Shown here: in pieces, positions 6,905 to 13,407 of the stretch | How the letters are laid out: the number at the start of each line of letters is the position of its first letter | How positions within the stretch are numbered: position 1 is the first letter of the stretch | NCBI GenBank assembly: GCA_020832725.1 | Contig: JAFIEC010000445.1 | Location: 1-13,407 of the forward strand | Direction of reading: 5' to 3' | From: Paracoccaceae bacterium | Lineage (GTDB): Bacteria; Pseudomonadota; Alphaproteobacteria; Rhodobacterales; Rhodobacteraceae | DNA length: 13,407 bases | Made by a program: the position numbers and the translations under genes | The notes under the pieces: generated by a model | What the model saw: only the letters and a program-made list of their open reading frames with translations | What the model was told of the DNA's origin: nothing | Databases searched by the model: none

Positions 6905-8473
6905 TCATGCCCGCCCCTCCAGCACCGCCCGGCGCAGGGCGGCCTTGTCGGTCTTGCCCACGGGCGTGCGGGGCAGGTCGGCCACCAGCACGATCTCGGC
7001 GGGCAGCTTGTAGCGCACCAGCCGTTCGGCCAGATGGGCGCGCAGATCCTCGGGATCGGCCCCGGGGGCTACGACGCGGGCGGCGACCACCTCGCCCTTG
7101 CGGGGGTGCGGCAGGCCAAAGGCCGCAGCCTCGTGCACGGCAGGGTGCGACAGCAGCGCCTCCTCGATCTCGCGGGGGAAGACGTTGTATCCGCTGACCA
7201 CCACCATATCCTTCTTGCGGTCGCGGATCGACAGATACCCTTCGGAATCGAGGCAGCCCAGATCGCCGGTATGCAGCCAGCCGCCCCGCAGGGCCTCGGC
7301 GGTTTCCTCGGGGCGGTTGCGATACCCCTCCATCAATTGCGGGCCGCGGGCAAGGATCTCTCCGACCTCGCCCGCGGGCAGGTCGCGGGCCGGATCGGCG
7401 GGATCGACGATGCGCAATTCGGTGCCCGGCACCGCAACCCCCACCGAGCCCGGCTTGTGCGGCCCCGACCGCGGGTTGGTGGCCAGCACCGGCCCGCCTT
7501 CGGTCTGGCCATAGCCCTCGCAGATGGAGGCCCCGGTGGCCCTTGCCCAGGCCGCCAGCGTCGCCTCGGGCAGGGCGGCCGAGCCGGAAAAACAGCATTC
7601 CAGCGTCGCGAAATCCGTCCGCTCCAGCGCCGGAGAGTTCAGCAACCCGTGATAGATCGTCGGGCTGCCGGCGAAAAAGGTGATCCGCTCCCGCTCCACG
7701 GCCTCGAGGGCGGCTTCGGCGCTGTAGCTGGGCAACAGGACCATGGTGCCCCGGGCATGGGCGGCAAGATACAGCCCCATCGCGGTTGCATAGACGTGAT
7801 AGAGCGGCGTCATGATCAGCGTGCGCTCGGCATCGAGGCGCGTCGGCACCAGCGCGTCGCGCTGCGAGACATTGAGGGCAAAGGCGCTGTGGCGGCTCTC
7901 CACCCCCTTGGGCCGCCCGGTCGTGCCGCCGGTATATTGCAGCAGCCCAAGCCCATCGCCCGGGGGCAGCGGCAACCCGTCGGCATCGCCCGCCACCTCG
8001 TCAAGACGCAGCCCGCCCGGCCCGACTGCCAGCGCCTCCGGCAGGTGCAGGCGCGCCATGAGCGGTGCCAGCCGCGCGGCCAGCGCAGGCGCGGCAAGGG
8101 TGATCGTCGGGGCGGCATCCTCGAGGATGGGGCCAAGCTCGTGCAGGGTATAGGCCGGATTGAGGGGCACCGCCTGCGCCCCGGTCGCCATGGCGGCATA
8201 GATGCCGATGGCAAGATCGGGGCCGTTGGGCAGGATCAGGGCCACCCGCGTGCCCGGCCCGGCCCCGGCCCCGACGAGCAGGCGCGCAACACCCTCCACC
8301 GCACCGGCATAGGCGGCATAGCTCAGCCGCACCGCCCCGCAAACCAGCGCCTCGCGGTCGGGGGCCGTGCCCGCAGCCTCGGCCAGCATGTGCACCACCG
8401 ATTCAAAGGGGCGGGGCAGGTTCGCCCCCCCATCCGGTCCCGGACTGCTGGATATGCGGGCAGGCGCGCTCAT
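6905..8473 (-). CDS. AMP-forming acyl-CoA synthetase/ligase (ANL superfamily)
   Basis: This is a complete 522-residue adenylate-forming enzyme expected to convert a carboxylic acid, ATP and CoA to acyl-CoA, AMP and pyrophosphate. The core motifs are all present: P-loop YTGGTTGRPKG (180-190), YGQTEGGP (321-328), HTGDLG with Asp404, the hinge region YLSIRDRKKDMVVVSGYNVF (413-432), and C-terminal PRTPVGKTDK with the probable catalytic Lys507. The closest style is FadD-like or medium/long-chain or aryl-CoA ligases; the acid cannot be named from these motifs. The ATG overlaps the thiolase stop as ATGA, so the two are translationally coupled. TRAP uptake genes follow directly. It is probably a soluble cytosolic protein; residues 1-20 are a proline- and glycine-rich leader before the first domain. 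Confidence 0.93.
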   Translation of the reverse strand: MSAPARISSSPGPDGGANLPRPFESVVHMLAEAAGTAPDREALVCGAVRLSYAAYAGAVEGVARLLVGAGAGPGTRVALILPNGPDLAIGIYAAMATGAQAVPLNPAYTLHELGPILEDAAPTITLAAPALAARLAPLMARLHLPEALAVGPGGLRLDEVAGDADGLPLPPGDGLGLLQYTGGTTGRPKGVESRHSAFALNVSQRDALVPTRLDAERTLIMTPLYHVYATAMGLYLAAHARGTMVLLPSYSAEAALEAVERERITFFAGSPTIYHGLLNSPALERTDFATLECCFSGSAALPEATLAAWARATGASICEGYGQTEGGPVLATNPRSGPHKPGSVGVAVPGTELRIVDPADPARDLPAGEVGEILARGPQLMEGYRNRPEETAEALRGGWLHTGDLGCLDSEGYLSIRDRKKDMVVVSGYNVFPREIEEALLSHPAVHEAAAFGLPHPRKGEVVAARVVAPGADPEDLRAHLAERLVRYKLPAEIVLVADLPRTPVGKTDKAALRRAVLEGRA

Positions 8474-9672
8474 CGCTCGTCCACCCGCAGCACGATCGCC
8501 ATGGCCGAGTCGCCCGCGGCGCAGCCCTGAAACAGGCCGGTTCCGCCGCCGCGCATCACCAGCTCGTCGATAAGTTCGATCATGGCGCGCATGCCCGTGG
8601 GGGCCTGAGGGTGCCCCCAGATCAGCGAACAGCCAAAGTTGTTCATCTCCCGCCAGTCGATCCCGAAGGCGCGGGCAAAGACGATGTCATTCAGCGCAAA
8701 GGGGTTGTGCGACTTGATCGCGTCGATATCCGCGATCCGCAGCCCCGCCTGATCAAGGGCGCGGGCCGTCGCCGGAACGGGGGCTGCGGGCATGAAGCCC
8801 GGCGCTTCCCGCGCCTCGGCGATCGCAAGCACCGAGATGCGGATCTCGGGCCGGGCCGAGAGCGCCCGCGCACGCTCGGGGCTGGCCACGATCATGCCGG
8901 CGTTGCCGTCGGCGGGATGTGTCTGGGCGGCCAGCGTGACGGTTCCGCCCTCGCGCACCGGCGACAGGCGCGCAACCTTCTCGGGGGCGGCGGGATAGAT
9001 GCCCTCGTCCCCCTCGAGGCTGCCCGCCACCCTGTCAAAGCGTCGGTCGGGCAGGGCGAAGGGAAGCTCCATGTACCGGCGCTGAAACGCGCGATCGTCG
9101 GCAAGGGCTGCGTCATATTGCGCGCGGCGGTGCAGGGTCAGCTCGTTCTGCTCCTCGCGGGTCACATTCTCGCGGGCGGCCACATTCTCGGCCGTGTCCA
9201 CCATGGCCAGATGCAGATGCGGGTCGTCGTTGAAATTGTCGGGCACCCAGGCCTCGGCCCGGCCCTGACCGCCCGGCGCGCGCGGCTCCGGATGATAGAG
9301 CAGCGGGCCGTTGGACGTGCGATCCGCAGTCACCGCCAGCACGGTGCCGGCCCGGCCCGCAGTCACCTCGCCCAATGCGGTCGCCAGACAGCGGGCCGAG
9401 GTGGCGCAGGCCTGCGAGATCGTGGGCCCCGCCACATGGGGCAGGCCCGCGCGCGCCATCAACCAGGGCAGGCCATAGAAAACCCCCTGCTGGGGCACCG
9501 TCAGGCCAAGGATACCGTGCTCGATCTCCTCTCCCGGAAAGGCGCGGGCCTCGATCCAGCGGGAAAGCGTGAAGGCTGCGAGTTTCAGGCTGTGGTGATC
9601 GCCAAGCGCGCCCTGCCAGCGCGCGAACGGGCTGGACCAGTAGCCGCCATAAGGTATTTCGGCAATCGTCAC
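8470..9672 (-). CDS. Divergent thiolase-family protein (acyl-CoA acyltransferase-like)
   Basis: This 400-residue protein (from GTG 9672) has a thiolase fold by motif order. The nucleophile-type Cys89 is in PTISQACATSARC. DTAENVAARENVTREEQNEL (159-178) is a strong thiolase loop signature. SHNPFALND (321-329) replaces the usual NEAFA, His354 lies in NNFGCSLIWGHP, and the second catalytic Cys384 is in CAAGDSAMA. The Cys/His/Cys set is thus kept, but the glycine-rich VTAGN...DGA and GGAIALGHPxGASG blocks are altered (GTVTLAAQTHPADGNAGMIV, GHPQAPTG). It may cleave a beta-ketoacyl-CoA or catalyse a related condensation; no hydratase or dehydrogenase partner is adjacent. It is the first gene of the operon. 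GTG 9672 has GGGGG 5 bases upstream; the TTG at 9684 has a poorly placed site. It is coupled to the ligase by ATGA. Confidence 0.82.
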   Translation of the reverse strand: MTIAEIPYGGYWSSPFARWQGALGDHHSLKLAAFTLSRWIEARAFPGEEIEHGILGLTVPQQGVFYGLPWLMARAGLPHVAGPTISQACATSARCLATALGEVTAGRAGTVLAVTADRTSNGPLLYHPEPRAPGGQGRAEAWVPDNFNDDPHLHLAMVDTAENVAARENVTREEQNELTLHRRAQYDAALADDRAFQRRYMELPFALPDRRFDRVAGSLEGDEGIYPAAPEKVARLSPVREGGTVTLAAQTHPADGNAGMIVASPERARALSARPEIRISVLAIAEAREAPGFMPAAPVPATARALDQAGLRIADIDAIKSHNPFALNDIVFARAFGIDWREMNNFGCSLIWGHPQAPTGMRAMIELIDELVMRGGGTGLFQGCAAGDSAMAIVLRVDER

Positions 9673-9695
9673 GCAGGCCCCCAACTTCTCGGCGC

Positions 9696-9716
9696 TGTAA
9701 GCATCGGTGTTTTACA
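9696..9716 (-). promoter_or_regulatory. Candidate operator (inverted repeat) upstream of the thiolase operon
   Basis: TGTAA at 9696-9700 and TTACA at 9712-9716 form a 5-bp inverted repeat with 11 bases between the arms. It starts 24 bases before the GTG of the thiolase gene and lies just after the predicted transcription start. A repressor bound there would block transcription. The TetR protein encoded at the operon's end is the natural candidate ligand-responsive repressor; this pairing is inferred. Confidence 0.4.
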
Positions 9717-9725
9717 CAGAGGCAA

Positions 9726-9755
9726 AAACTACCCGCGAGGCGCGGCCCGCGTCAA
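9726..9755 (-). promoter_or_regulatory. Predicted sigma70-type promoter of the thiolase-ligase-TRAP-tetR operon
   Basis: On the minus strand TTGACG (9755-9750, five of six matches to the -35 consensus) is followed after 18 bases by TAGTTT (9731-9726, a weak -10). Transcription would begin near 9719, about 45 bases before the thiolase start. The surrounding stretch is noticeably richer in A and T than the flanking genes. Confidence 0.45.
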
Positions 9756-9841
9756 CACCTTTCAAACTTGAAGAATTGCAGGATTTCAGCACAAAAGACG
9801 TGCTTTCGCGGAATATTCCTGCCTCCGATGCAGACACGACT

Positions 9842-9862
9842 GGTTTTACGCTCCGTAAAACC
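9842..9862 (-). terminator. 9-bp perfect dyad just after the amino-acid oxidoreductase stop
   Basis: GGTTTTACG (9842-9850) and CGTAAAACC (9854-9862) are perfect reverse complements around a 3-base loop. The dyad begins 2 bases past the stop codon of the DadA-like gene read on the minus strand, the position of a terminator stem. No U-tract follows, so it could instead be a protein-binding palindrome in the shared region before the thiolase operon. Confidence 0.5.
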
Positions 9863-9864
9863 CA

Positions 9865-11118
9865 TCAGCACCCCAGCCTGCGGGGCGACAGCGCCTCCTC
9901 CAGAACATCGGGGGCGTTCCGGCCGGTCATGCGCCGGGCCAGCATCCGCGCCGTGGTCGGGCCAAGGGTAAAGCCCTGATGCCCATGCCCGAAATGGAGC
10001 CACAGCCCCGGCAGGCGGCTTTCCCCGGCCACGGGCATCATGTCGGGCATGCAGGGGCGCACGCCCGTCCATGCGGGCCCGGCAGGCCGAAGCGGCGCAC
10101 CCAGCCATGCGGCGGCGCGCGCCTCGGCCTCGGCCAGTTGCGGAGCATCCTCCGGCGCGCCGGGACGGGCGACAAAGGCCGCGCCCGTGCTCAGCCGCAG
10201 GCCCGCGCGCATCGGGGCCATGACGAAGCCGCCGACCGGGTCGATGACCGGGCGGCTCAGGTTGTCGCCTCCCGTCTCGTAATGGCGATGATAGCCGCGC
10301 TTGGGGACCAGCCGCAGTTGCAGCCCCAGCCTTGCGGCCAGCGCGGGCGTGGCCGCCCCGGTGGCCAGCACCACCCGCGCCGCCTGTTGTGCCCCGTCTT
10401 CCGTCGTCACCTGCCAGCCGCCGCCCGACACAGGTGCCAGCGTTGCGGCATCGCCCTGCACGGCGGTGCCGCCAAGCCGCAGGTAGGCGGCGCGATAGGC
10501 GGCTACCAGCGCGCCCGGATCGGCGGCGGACCATGGCCCCACCCAATGCACCGCTCCGGCAGGACCCGGAGCAAGGGCAGGCTCTTCGGCAGCAAGCGCC
10601 GCGGCATCGAGCACCCGGCTTTCCAGCCCCCAGGTGTCGTGCATGCGCCCCGCCTCACGGGCTGCGGCCTCCAGGTCCGCAGGCGTGGCCGCCAGCGCCA
10701 GATAGCCCCGCCGCGTGATCAGCGCCTCGGCCTCGGGGCCTGCCTCGTCGATCAGCGCGGCATGATCCTCCTGGGCGCGGGCAACGAGTTGCGCATAAAG
10801 CGCCGATGTCGCCGCATGCCGGTCGGGCCGGGAGGCGCGCCAATAGTCGAACAGGGCGCGCAAATGCGGCAGCAGGCCGCGCATGTCCCAGTGAACCGAG
10901 GGCTCGCGCCCGGCGAGCACCCGCAGGATCGCAGACGGGGCGCGGGGAAACGGGTAGGGCTCGGAGGCCTCGGCCTGGATGATGCCCGCATTGCCATAGC
11001 TTGCCGCAGCCTCGGGGCCCGCCCGTTCCACCAGCAGCACGTCGAGGCCGGCCTTGCGCAGCCACAATGCGGTGGATACCCCGGCCATCCCCGCGCCCAG
11101 CACCAACACATCGGCCAT
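9865..11118 (-). CDS. FAD-dependent D-amino-acid dehydrogenase-like oxidoreductase (DadA/DAO family)
   Basis: This is a 417-residue flavoprotein of the DAO superfamily. The N-terminal dinucleotide-binding fold is VLGAGMAGVSTALWLRKAGL followed by the ribose-binding acidic residue in LLVERAG (residues 4-34). SYGNAGII (40-47) is the typical DadA-type block after it. The C-terminal FAD-binding segment is HFGHGHQGFTLGPTTARML (375-393). The length fits DadA, which oxidises D-amino acids to 2-oxo acids and passes electrons to the respiratory chain; relatives act on D-hydroxyproline or sarcosine-like amines, so the substrate is open. The start at 11118 has AGGAG about 9 bases upstream. It stands alone, transcribed in the same direction as the thiolase operon but separated from it by a dyad and a new promoter. 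No racemase is adjacent. Confidence 0.88.
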   Translation of the reverse strand: MADVLVLGAGMAGVSTALWLRKAGLDVLLVERAGPEAAASYGNAGIIQAEASEPYPFPRAPSAILRVLAGREPSVHWDMRGLLPHLRALFDYWRASRPDRHAATSALYAQLVARAQEDHAALIDEAGPEAEALITRRGYLALAATPADLEAAAREAGRMHDTWGLESRVLDAAALAAEEPALAPGPAGAVHWVGPWSAADPGALVAAYRAAYLRLGGTAVQGDAATLAPVSGGGWQVTTEDGAQQAARVVLATGAATPALAARLGLQLRLVPKRGYHRHYETGGDNLSRPVIDPVGGFVMAPMRAGLRLSTGAAFVARPGAPEDAPQLAEAEARAAAWLGAPLRPAGPAWTGVRPCMPDMMPVAGESRLPGLWLHFGHGHQGFTLGPTTARMLARRMTGRNAPDVLEEALSPRRLGC

Positions 11119-11275
11119 CCGCCCTGCTCCTCGCGTTCGTCATCGCCCCGCCACCCGTCGCGGCGGCGACAGCATGTCATGCGGCGGCAGCGTGTCATTT
11201 CGCGCCGACGGACGCCAGAGCCCCGAAAGGCCCGCGATGGCACCGCGATTCGCCCGGAAATGGCGGCGGCCATGC

Positions 11276-11304
11276 CTCTGGCCCGCGCCCGGGCGTGGCC
11301 AGAG
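11276..11304. repeat. Perfect 8-bp inverted repeat with palindromic centre
   Basis: CTCTGGCC (11276-11283) pairs with GGCCAGAG (11297-11304). The 13 bases between them include the self-complementary CGCCCGGGCG, so a long, nearly continuous stem can form in either strand. It lies between two divergent genes, where it cannot terminate either at its end. It could be a 5' leader structure, a regulator site, or a leftover repeat element. Confidence 0.5.
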
Positions 11305-11436
11305 CCCGTGTGGGTTGACGATTGCGGAGTTCCAACACGGGTCCCATCAGGGAGTTGCTTCCTCTCGGATGGGCAGCGTAAGCTTCGAAAGTCATAACCG
11401 TTTCAAGGACGGCCTTTTTTGGCCGAAATTTCTCTG

Positions 11437-11452
11437 GCCCGGCCCCCCGGGC
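11437..11452 (+). promoter_or_regulatory. 5' leader hairpin next to the ribosome binding site
   Basis: GCCCGG (11437-11442) and CCGGGC (11447-11452) form a perfect 6-bp stem with a CCCC loop. AAGGA at 11459-11463 is the ribosome binding site for the ATG at 11469. A stable hairpin this close may affect ribosome access or message stability. Confidence 0.35.
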
Positions 11453-11468
11453 GCTCCGAAGGATAACA

Positions 11469-13407
11469 ATGGGACACGAGGGAAAGGTGCCTGCTGCGCC
11501 GCAGGACGGGGTTGCGCGACGACGCGCCGCCCGTTCGCGTGCACGCACCGCACTCGCCTCGGCCTTCCAGTTCGAATCGCTCGAGAATCGCCTGCTTCTG
11601 TCGGCGGATTTCCTGCCGGTGGATGCCCGCCTCTCGGTCCCCGGCGAGACCGACACCTACACCTTCACGCTGACCGAACCGCGCAGCCTGCTGCTCGATG
11701 CCCGCGACGCGCCCCCGGGCCTGAGCTGGACCTTGTCCACCGAGGCCGGAGAGGCCCTGGCGGGGCGCAGCTTCGAGGACAGCGCGATCGCCCTGGCCGC
11801 CGACCCGGTGCTGGCACTTGGCCCGGGCAGCTATCGGCTGACCGTGTCGGGCACGCCCGGGGTGGAGGGCGATTATGGCTTTCGCCTGATCGACATCGCG
11901 GCGAGCGAGGCCGTGGAGCCGGGCACCCCCATTGATCTGGTGCAGGAAGCCGCCCGCGAGGCACGGGTGCTGCATTTCGATGCGGTGGAGGGCGCGCAAT
12001 ACGAGATCGTCGCCCCGGGCTTCGATGCCGAATGGCAGATCACCCTGATCGCTCCCTCCGGCAAGGTGGTGGAGCAGCGCACCGCGCTGCGCAACTGGCT
12101 GTTCGACCGGATGGAGGAGACCGGGCGCTATCGCCTCGTGATCGAGGGCGCGCGCAGCCAGGCCGCCCCGGGCGCGGTCAGCCTGCTTCTGCAGCAGGCG
12201 GCGGGACCATTGTCCGAGGCCGCCGAGACCCGTTTCGCCGCGTCACTAGACACACCGATCACAGGCACCACATGGCGCGACGGCGGTCGCGTCCACGTCC
12301 ACGAATTCACGCTGGCGGAGGCGACGACGCTCTTCTGGCGCGGCGGGGCGGGCGCCGAACACATCGTCAGCCTGCGCGGCCCCGACGGTGCGCACCATGT
12401 CCTGCCCGTGGACGGGCTTGCCGGACTGCGGCTGGAGGCCGGGGCCTGGGAGTTGCGCATCGAGGCGGTGACCGTTGCGCCCGTCAGCTACGACGTGATG
12501 CTGCGCTCGGCCGCCTCGGCCGTGCAGGTTCCCGCCGGAACGGATGCGCAGGTCAACCTGCCCAATCTCAGCACATGGGAGCTGGTGGCCATCGACGTGG
12601 CCGGGCCGGGGCCGCTGACGCTGACGGGCAGCTACACCAACCTGCAGGTCATCGTGATCGCGCCCGACGGGACGATTGTCGCCGATGCCTCGGGCGTCGA
12701 TGCGATCCGCGTCGCCGCAGAGGGGGCGGGTACGTTCCTCGTCGCGCTGCGCAAGACCGCCCCGTGGCGCGGGCCAGAGACAACGCTGGCCTCCGCTCAT
12801 CGCGACTGGACCGCAGAAGAGGTGCCCGTCGCGCCCGGCCACGTGATCAGCGGCACCCTGGAGGGGGGCGAGGTCCGCCTCGTGCGCGTCATCGGCGACG
12901 GCTCTCCGCTGCTGATCGATGGCTGGCCGGCCAGCAACGCCCTGCGCTGGGAGGTGACCGGCCCCGACACCGGGCCCCGGACCACCTTTTTCTTCAGCAG
13001 CACCAGCCTGACGTCGTCGAATCCCGGACGGCTGGTCCTGCCCACCGAGGTCGGGAAGGAATACCTGATCACGTTCCGCAATGTCGGAACCGCCGTAATT
13101 GATGTCGATCTGGCCCTGCCGGGCTTTGCCGATGCCCCCGTGCTGGGTGCCGCGCCGCTGGAGATGCTCTTTGACCCGGGCCACAGGCTGCAACTGGTGC
13201 GGCTTGATCCGGCAGCGGGGCAGGACCGGGTTCTGGTAGAGGGCAGTGTCGGCCGCGCATTGCAGCTCTACGATGCCGAGGGGCGGCCGCTGGGGGCGCA
13301 GGCCATCACCGGCGGGCTGCTCCTGCCGCAGGGGGCAACGGGGCCGCTGTGGCTGGCGATAGAGCCGCCCGCCCCCATCACGAGCGCGGTCAGGCTTGTG
13401 GCACGGC
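11469..13407 (+). CDS. LEPR-XLL-type giant repeat protein, N-terminal part (runs off the window)
   Basis: One frame stays open for at least 646 codons with no stop before the window end. ATG 11469 has AAGGA 5 bases upstream. Residues 1-30 are polar and arginine-rich (RRRAARSRAR at 18-27). They lead into FESLENRLLLSAD (35-47), a close match to the N-terminal LEPR-XLL motif that marks very large, repeat-built, probably exported proteins; the usual proline is asparagine here. There is no classical signal peptide. The remainder consists of about six degenerate beta-rich units starting near residues 60, 165, 275, 370, 466 and 570. Each has an F/Y-x-L-like strand, often an APDG/GPDG-type turn, then a G-x-Y-x-L-x-V strand (GSYRLTVSG 120-128, GRYRLVIEG 219-227, GAWELRIEA 325-333, GTFLVALRK 421-429). 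The pattern resembles PPC-type domains. Adhesion or cell-surface functions are plausible but unproven. Confidence 0.82.
   Translation, partial: MGHEGKVPAAPQDGVARRRAARSRARTALASAFQFESLENRLLLSADFLPVDARLSVPGETDTYTFTLTEPRSLLLDARDAPPGLSWTLSTEAGEALAGRSFEDSAIALAADPVLALGPGSYRLTVSGTPGVEGDYGFRLIDIAASEAVEPGTPIDLVQEAAREARVLHFDAVEGAQYEIVAPGFDAEWQITLIAPSGKVVEQRTALRNWLFDRMEETGRYRLVIEGARSQAAPGAVSLLLQQAAGPLSEAAETRFAASLDTPITGTTWRDGGRVHVHEFTLAEATTLFWRGGAGAEHIVSLRGPDGAHHVLPVDGLAGLRLEAGAWELRIEAVTVAPVSYDVMLRSAASAVQVPAGTDAQVNLPNLSTWELVAIDVAGPGPLTLTGSYTNLQVIVIAPDGTIVADASGVDAIRVAAEGAGTFLVALRKTAPWRGPETTLASAHRDWTAEEVPVAPGHVISGTLEGGEVRLVRVIGDGSPLLIDGWPASNALRWEVTGPDTGPRTTFFFSSTSLTSSNPGRLVLPTEVGKEYLITFRNVGTAVIDVDLALPGFADAPVLGAAPLEMLFDPGHRLQLVRLDPAAGQDRVLVEGSVGRALQLYDAEGRPLGAQAITGGLLLPQGATGPLWLAIEPPAPITSAVRLVAR

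Larger units (their letters stand above)
11119..11468. other. 350-bp divergent intergenic region rich in inverted repeats
   Basis: I see no convincing gene. Near the oxidoreductase start lies an 18-bp-period direct repeat, CAGCATGTCAT (11170-11180) and CAGCGTGTCAT (11188-11198), the first overlapping the palindrome GCATGTCATGC (11172-11182). Closer to the plus-strand gene are CTCTGGCC/GGCCAGAG (11276-11283 and 11297-11304), a T6-loop hairpin CGGCC/GGCCG (11410-11425) and a hairpin GCCCGG/CCGGGC (11437-11452), the last ending 6 bases before the ribosome binding site. A weak promoter-like pair TTGCTT (11355) and TAAGCT (11379) with an 18-base spacer is the best I could find for the plus-strand gene. 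Confidence 0.5.

Noticed and set aside
4086..8530. Three long plus-strand open frames opposite dctM, dctQ/dctP and the CoA ligase.
   Set aside because: They are rich in Gln, His, Arg and Asp, have no domain motifs and lie antisense to clear family genes.
9673..9684. TTG at 9684 as the start of the thiolase.
   Set aside because: It has only a poorly spaced purine run before it, whereas GTG 9672 has GGGGG at good spacing and starts right at the first thiolase-like strand.
12032..13193. Long open frames in another plus frame and on the minus strand inside the LEPR-XLL-type gene.
   Set aside because: The frame from 11469 has a ribosome binding site, a recognisable N-terminal motif and repeating domain patterns. 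The others are Arg/Gly-rich shadows.
1..13407. CRISPR array, tRNA, rRNA, or a toxin-antitoxin/defence island.
   Set aside because: I found no regularly spaced repeats, no cloverleaf with TTCRANNC-like elements and no defence-type domains. The central genes are ordinary metabolism and transport.

Overview
The window is GC-rich DNA whose gene content suggests an alphaproteobacterium, most likely of the Rhodobacteraceae/Paracoccaceae/Roseobacter type. The signs are a tripartite TRAP transporter operon, an IS66-family element, tightly overlapping ATGA/GTGATG gene junctions, and strongly G/C-biased third codon positions. This taxonomic call is an inference; no rRNA or tRNA gene is present to confirm it.

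Left edge (1-926): the remains of an IS66-family insertion sequence. It consists of the last codons of tnpA, an intact tnpB, and a tnpC cut off after about 118 IS66-like residues. The cut lies next to a perfect 10-bp inverted repeat. A 215-bp stretch without genes follows, carrying several hairpins and a LacI-operator-like dyad.

Next (1142-3290) is a divergent pair: a zinc-less medium-chain dehydrogenase/quinone-reductase-like protein (minus) and a ten-helix EamA/DMT permease (plus). The permease gene converges on the end of the next operon with only 7 bp between the stop codons.

Centre (3298-9672, all minus): a compact six-gene operon, in transcription order thiolase-family protein, AMP-forming acyl-CoA ligase, TRAP binding protein (DctP), small permease (DctQ), large permease (DctM), TetR regulator. 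Three junctions overlap by 3-4 bases. The simplest reading is a module that imports a carboxylic acid, activates it to a CoA thioester and handles the product with a divergent thiolase, under a TetR regulator encoded at the operon's end. A sigma70-like promoter with an inverted repeat just downstream of the predicted transcription start precedes the first gene. The substrate cannot be read from the sequence.

Then (9865-11118, minus) comes a DadA-like FAD-dependent amino-acid oxidoreductase with a 9-bp dyad after its stop codon. A 350-bp intergenic region with strong inverted repeats separates it from a plus-strand gene that starts at 11469 and is still open at the window end (at least 646 codons). 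Its N-terminus carries a LEPR-XLL-type motif (here LENRLLLSAD). The rest is about six degenerate ~95-110-residue beta-rich repeats that I could recognise only by eye and that resemble pre-peptidase C-terminal (PPC) domains. This looks like the start of a very large secreted or surface protein and is the least explained item in the window. No tRNA, rRNA or CRISPR array was seen.
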